DNA of 64,000 nt from Stenotrophomonas maltophilia (GTDB lineage Bacteria; Pseudomonadota; Gammaproteobacteria; Xanthomonadales; Xanthomonadaceae), in contig DEVL01000003.1 in NCBI GenBank assembly GCA_002363385.1, forward strand, positions 62,505 through 126,504, read 5' to 3'. Shown here one piece after another: positions 60,617 to 64,000 of the stretch (position 1 is its first letter; each line of letters begins with the position of its first letter). The position numbers and the translations under genes were made by a program. A model generated the notes under the pieces. That model did not search any database and was not told where the DNA came from. It worked only from the letters and a program-made list of their open reading frames with translations.

Positions 60617-60877
60617 TTGAAGACGTTGCTGTTGATCGGTCTGGCGGTGATCACGCTGATCAAGATCGTTGATTTCGTGTTCTATGGACGGAATGCCTAC
60701 GACCTGATGGGGGCGGCCGGCTTCGCGCTTCTGCTCACCGCTGCCGCCCTGGATGGGCGCCGGGCGTTCAATGCGCCCGCCACCGGGCGCTGGGCACGGG
60801 AAGCCCGCATCGCCAACGTCTGCGGCGTGGTGCTGGTGCTGGTCTACTTTCTGCTCAAGATGAACGTCATCGGCTGA
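60617..60877 (+). CDS. small membrane protein, unknown function
   Basis: An 86-residue protein with three hydrophobic segments (residues 2-21, 29-46, 65-81). It starts with TTG, with AAAGGA ten bases before it. The middle carries FYGRNAYDLMGAAGFALLLT and a basic stretch. No family recognised. It might be co-transcribed with the methyltransferase-like gene. Confidence 0.6.
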   Translation: MKTLLLIGLAVITLIKIVDFVFYGRNAYDLMGAAGFALLLTAAALDGRRAFNAPATGRWAREARIANVCGVVLVLVYFLLKMNVIG

Positions 60878-60915
60878 CGCCGTCCGGATCGCGGCGGCGG
60901 CACCGGGATGGGACA

Positions 60916-61485
60916 ATGAGCCATCCCACCGCCGCTGTTGCCCCGATGCTGATCGCCTTCAACAAACCGTTCAACGTGCTGTGCCAGTTCACCGACCGCA
61001 GCCAGCCGCCGCGCGCGACCCTAGCTGGTTTCGGGCTGCCACCGGCGGTGTACGCGGCGGGGCGACTGGATTACGACAGCGAAGGCCTGCTGCTGCTCAC
61101 TGACGACGGCGGCCTGGCACACCAGTTGACCGATCCGCGGCACAAGGCGGACAAGACCTATTGGGTGCAGGTCGAAGGCACGGTGACCGATGACCAGCTC
61201 CAGGCGCTGCGCCGTGGCGTGCTGCTCAACGATGGGCCGACACTACCGGCCGGTGTCGAACGGCTGGAGCCCTCGCCTGAACTGTGGCCGCGCACGCCGC
61301 CGGTCCGCTTCCGCAAGACGGTGCCCGATGCGTGGCTGGCGATCACGCTGCGCGAAGGCCGCAATCGCCAGGTGCGACGCATGACCGCGGCGGTCGGACT
61401 GCCCACGTTGCGCCTGGTGCGTGTCTCGATGGGCGCGCATGCGATCGGCGATCTTCAACCCGGCCAATGGCGCGAGATCGGATAA
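60916..61485 (+). CDS. rluE: 23S rRNA pseudouridine synthase RluE
   Basis: A 189-residue pseudouridine synthase of the RsuA/RluB family, without the S4 domain, as in RluE. The catalytic Asp is in AAGRLDYDSEGLLLLTDD, and GRNRQVRRMTAAVGLPTLRL closes the motif set. In E. coli RluE isomerises U2457 of 23S rRNA. The N-terminus MLIAFNKPFNVLCQFT is usual; the ATG at 60916 adds ten extra residues ahead of it, and a start at residue 11 (60946) is possible. Confidence 0.9.
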   Translation: MSHPTAAVAPMLIAFNKPFNVLCQFTDRSQPPRATLAGFGLPPAVYAAGRLDYDSEGLLLLTDDGGLAHQLTDPRHKADKTYWVQVEGTVTDDQLQALRRGVLLNDGPTLPAGVERLEPSPELWPRTPPVRFRKTVPDAWLAITLREGRNRQVRRMTAAVGLPTLRLVRVSMGAHAIGDLQPGQWREIG

Positions 61486-61486
61486 T

Positions 61487-61516
61487 AAAAAAACCGCCGG
61501 TGGAAACCGGCGGTTT
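61487..61516 (-). terminator. intrinsic terminator, chiefly for the minus-strand gene
   Basis: An eleven-base stem (61491-61501 with 61506-61516) around loop GGAA. On the minus strand it is followed by a run of seven T; on the plus strand only by TTT, so it could be bidirectional. It lies between rluE and the convergent small gene. Confidence 0.85.
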
Positions 61517-61545
61517 CGATGCGCTCGCAGTAAAGCGTCAGCCGA

Positions 61546-61935
61546 TCAGGCGTCGCTGCCGATATCGCTGGTTTCATCCACCACGGTCTCGTTGCGGCGG
61601 TTGCGTGCGCTGATGCGCTGCGCCTGGCCGTTCACGACGCCACCGTTGGCGAGCTTCTTCTTCTGCTGCTTGCGGTACAGCGCGTAGCCCAGCAGGCCCA
61701 CGCCGACAGCGGCGGCGGCGACGGTCACGGCCGGATTGCGGCGCACCACCTTGGCGGCGACCTTGCTGCCGGTCTTGACCGCGCCGAGTGCGGCACCGGT
61801 CTTGATCCAGTCGGTGGCCTGCGGCCCGAAATGGCGCAGGTTGCTGCCGGCATGCTTGAGGCCGTCACCGGCGGTGCTGGCGAGGTCCAGGGCACGCTCG
61901 AGGGCGCGGTCGGTAATCACAGTCAATCTGCTCAT
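61546..61935 (-). CDS. small membrane-anchored basic protein
   Basis: A 129-residue protein with an amphipathic N-terminus (RALERALDLASTAGDGLKHA), one hydrophobic segment at about residues 69-86 (AVTVAAAAVGVGLLGYALYR) and a lysine-rich stretch (KQQKKKLANG) right after it, placing the tail in the cytoplasm. It ends in an acidic tail. ATG 61935 follows AAGGACCCCC; the longer frame to 62001 lacks protein-like character. Resembles membrane-anchored stress proteins of the YqjD/ElaB kind only loosely. Function unknown. Confidence 0.6.
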   Translation of the reverse strand: MSRLTVITDRALERALDLASTAGDGLKHAGSNLRHFGPQATDWIKTGAALGAVKTGSKVAAKVVRRNPAVTVAAAAVGVGLLGYALYRKQQKKKLANGGVVNGQAQRISARNRRNETVVDETSDIGSDA

Positions 61936-62118
61936 GGGGGGTCCTTGCCTAAAGGTTCTGATCCAGTGTCGCGCGGTGGCCGTGTAGGGCGTGTTATCCA
62001 TTTGCTACGGCCGGATCACGACTGTAGCCGGTTCCCTGCGCTGCGCGAGCCACGTGCCCGGCGATGGTCAGGTGACAGCCATGAATGCGCGCATCGGGTG
62101 AGGAAGAGAGCGGCGTAC

Positions 62119-64000
62119 TCACGTGCCGCGCGGCTTGGCGCGGTGTGTCGCGTTCGCCGTCCACGGATCGTCCGGCCACGGATGCCTGGGATACCGCCCC
62201 TTCATTTCCTTCTTCACCTCGGCGTAGGTGTTCGCCCAGAAGTTGCGCAGATCCTGGGTGACCTGCAGTGGGCGGCCGCCGGGGGAGAGCAGGTGCAGCG
62301 TCAACGGAATGCGGCCGTCGGCGATGCGTGGGGTATCGCTCAGGCCGAACAGCTCCTGCAGCTTGACCGCCAGCACTGGCGCCTGCGGGCTGATGCCGTC
62401 GGCGTCCATTGCGTAATGGATCGGGCGCTCCATGCCGGAAGGCACGGTGATGCGGACCGGGGCATGACGATCGATCAGTTGGCGTTGCGCCCACGGCAGC
62501 GGTGACTTCAGCGCTTCGCCGAGGCTGGATTCGTCCAGGGCATCCAGGCGTGTCCTGCCATTGAACGCGGGCGTCAACCAGGTCGGCAGCGTCGCCATCA
62601 ATGCTGCATCGGAGACGTCCGGCAGCTCCAGCTCCGGCATCCACGCACGTACGCCCAGCGCACGCGACTGCCACTGGCGCAGGCCGTCCGTCCACGGCAA
62701 TGCCTCCAGCCCGAGTTCGGCCACGGCCTCGGTCAGGGCTTTGGCGGCATGCGCGGGATCCACGCGACCGGCCGAGCGGCTGTCCAGCACGATGCGGTCG
62801 AAACGGGTTTCGCGGCGTGCCACCAATGCGCGCTTCTCACCGTCCCAGCGCACCACGTCTTCCTGTGTGAAGCGTTCCGGAAAATCACGCCGCAGTCGAT
62901 TCTCATCCACCGGCGCGGCGCGCAACAGCAAGGCGTCGCGCGCCTCATAGCGCAGCTCCACGGCGACCAGCCACGGCTCGCCACGCAGATCGCTGGGATC
63001 GAACAGGCGCGCGCTGCGGCCATTGGCCAGCAGGTAGCGCAGCGGATCACTCGGATGGCGGGCGGCGATCCGGTCGGGAAACGCATGCGCGAGCAGATCG
63101 CCGAGCTGATGCGCTTCGACTGAGGAAGGAGGCGCGGCATCACAGCGCAGGCGTCGCCGCCACTGTTTGCTGGCGGCATCGATGCTCGCCAGGCCGCCGC
63201 GGTTGGCATCGTGGGGTGCCCGCCCTTGGCGGAACGCTGCCAGCGCCCGCCACCGCGCAGCGAGTGCATCACCGCCCTGGCGCAGCGGATCGCGCGCTTC
63301 CACCAGCGCGGCCAGATCGCAGGCCAGGGCCTGCTCGACACCACTGCCTGCCGCCATCAGCATCGCCGCAAGGCGCGGATGCGTGCCGAGGGTCAGCATG
63401 CGCCGGCCCAGCGGGGTCAGCGTGCCGCTGTCGCTGAGCGCGCCCAGGCGCTGCAGCAGTTCACGCGCGGCGGCCAGTGCACCGGCCGGCGGTGTATCCA
63501 CGAAGCGCAGGTCGTCACTGCCCCAGGCAGCCAGTTCCAGTGCCAGCGAGGCCAGTTCCACCTGCGCGATCTCGGGCCGACGCTGTGCCTCCAACCGCTG
63601 CGACTGCGGCCACAAGCGCCACGCCCAGCCCTCGGCGACACGGCCGGCACGGCCGGCGCGTTGATCGGCCGAGGCCTGCGCGATGTTCACCACGTCCAGG
63701 CGTGCAAAACCGCTGTTGGGGTCGTAACGCGGCTCGCGTGCCAGACCCGCGTCGATCACCACCCGCACGCCGGGCAGGGTCACCGATGACTCGGCCACGT
63801 TGGTGGCCAGTACCACGCGGCGCCGACCGCCGGGATCGGGCTGCAGCACCTGCGATTGCTGGTCCACTGGCAGCTCGCCATGCAGCGGCAGTACCTGCAC
63901 GCCCGGATCCAGCACGGACTGCAGCGCGGTCTGCACGCGCGCGATCTCGCGCTGGCCGGGCAGGAACACCAGTACATCACCAGGATGCTCGGCCAAGGCC
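62119..64000 (-). CDS. hrpB: ATP-dependent helicase HrpB, C-terminal part (cut by window edge)
   Basis: The visible 626 residues are the last three quarters of a DEAH-box helicase. VLVFLPGQREIARVQ (motif IV region), VVLATNVAESSVTLPGVRVV (motif V) and SADQRAGRAGRVAEGWAWRL (motif VI) appear in order; the ATP-binding P-loop and DEAH box lie beyond the window. The rest is the HrpB-type C-terminal extension ending WANTYAEVKKEMKGRYPRHPWPDD. Its exact substrate is unsettled; HrpA-like RNA work is assumed. This is not the Hrp type III secretion ATPase, despite the name. Confidence 0.95.
   Translation of the reverse strand, partial: ALAEHPGDVLVFLPGQREIARVQTALQSVLDPGVQVLPLHGELPVDQQSQVLQPDPGGRRRVVLATNVAESSVTLPGVRVVIDAGLAREPRYDPNSGFARLDVVNIAQASADQRAGRAGRVAEGWAWRLWPQSQRLEAQRRPEIAQVELASLALELAAWGSDDLRFVDTPPAGALAAARELLQRLGALSDSGTLTPLGRRMLTLGTHPRLAAMLMAAGSGVEQALACDLAALVEARDPLRQGGDALAARWRALAAFRQGRAPHDANRGGLASIDAASKQWRRRLRCDAAPPSSVEAHQLGDLLAHAFPDRIAARHPSDPLRYLLANGRSARLFDPSDLRGEPWLVAVELRYEARDALLLRAAPVDENRLRRDFPERFTQEDVVRWDGEKRALVARRETRFDRIVLDSRSAGRVDPAHAAKALTEAVAELGLEALPWTDGLRQWQSRALGVRAWMPELELPDVSDAALMATLPTWLTPAFNGRTRLDALDESSLGEALKSPLPWAQRQLIDRHAPVRITVPSGMERPIHYAMDADGISPQAPVLAVKLQELFGLSDTPRIADGRIPLTLHLLSPGGRPLQVTQDLRNFWANTYAEVKKEMKGRYPRHPWPDDPWTANATHRAKPRGT

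Noticed and set aside
62119..64000. Type III secretion gene suggested by the name hrpB
   Set aside because: The sequence is a DEAH-box helicase; no secretion genes are near.

Overview
The window is a high-GC (mid to upper 60s percent by eye) chromosomal segment of a gammaproteobacterium of the Xanthomonadaceae, most likely Stenotrophomonas. The main grounds are many GTAG-headed palindromes of the SMAG type (Stenotrophomonas maltophilia GTAG repeats, at 551-620, 3574-3600, 51421-51448 and 54714-54802, with variants elsewhere), an sX13-like small RNA just after polA, and an aryl-polyene (xanthomonadin-type) gene cluster beside a chorismatase of the XanB2 type. No rRNA, tRNA, CRISPR array, prophage or insertion sequence was seen.

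Layout. 1-7340: the 3' end of uvrD, small housekeeping and stress genes (ThuA-like protein, maltose O-acetyltransferase, universal stress protein), a DUF2782 lipoprotein, polA and the sX13-like RNA. 7432-14907: DUF421 membrane protein, hemF, two unassigned envelope or periplasmic proteins, a NUDIX hydrolase, an S9 peptidase and a small lipoprotein. 14908-15860: decayed coding sequence. 15862-18372: two FtsX/MacB-type permeases with no ATPase next to them. 18661-21073: a cyanide-insensitive-type bd quinol oxidase (CydAB/CioAB), followed by 400 bp packed with nested palindromes.

21536-39599: the aryl-polyene region. The chorismatase (minus strand) should supply hydroxybenzoate. Eighteen tightly packed plus-strand genes follow: chain-length-factor-like protein, two acyltransferases, two acyl carrier proteins, a membrane protein, a ligase fused to a dehydratase domain, a glycosyltransferase, an ammonia-lyase, a thioesterase, a LolA-like carrier, an RND/MMPL exporter, a halogenase-like flavoprotein, a DUF3261 lipoprotein, two ketosynthases, a dehydratase and a ketoreductase. 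Together they look able to activate an aryl starter, extend it by type II polyene synthesis, attach it to a lipid-like carrier and move it to the outer membrane.

39830-50659: YcgL protein, a giant membrane-anchored ankyrin-repeat protein whose stop codon overlaps that of a convergent Abi-like HEPN gene, a Kef-type K+/H+ antiporter, MgtE, and a Pat-type protein acetyltransferase. 50707-61935: mostly single genes (alpha/beta hydrolase, two aldo/keto reductases, a divergent MFS/LysR pair, a chemoreceptor, an Rrf2 regulator with a thioredoxin-reductase-like enzyme, an exported methyltransferase-like protein, RluE). 62119-64000: the C-terminal part of the helicase HrpB, running out of the window.
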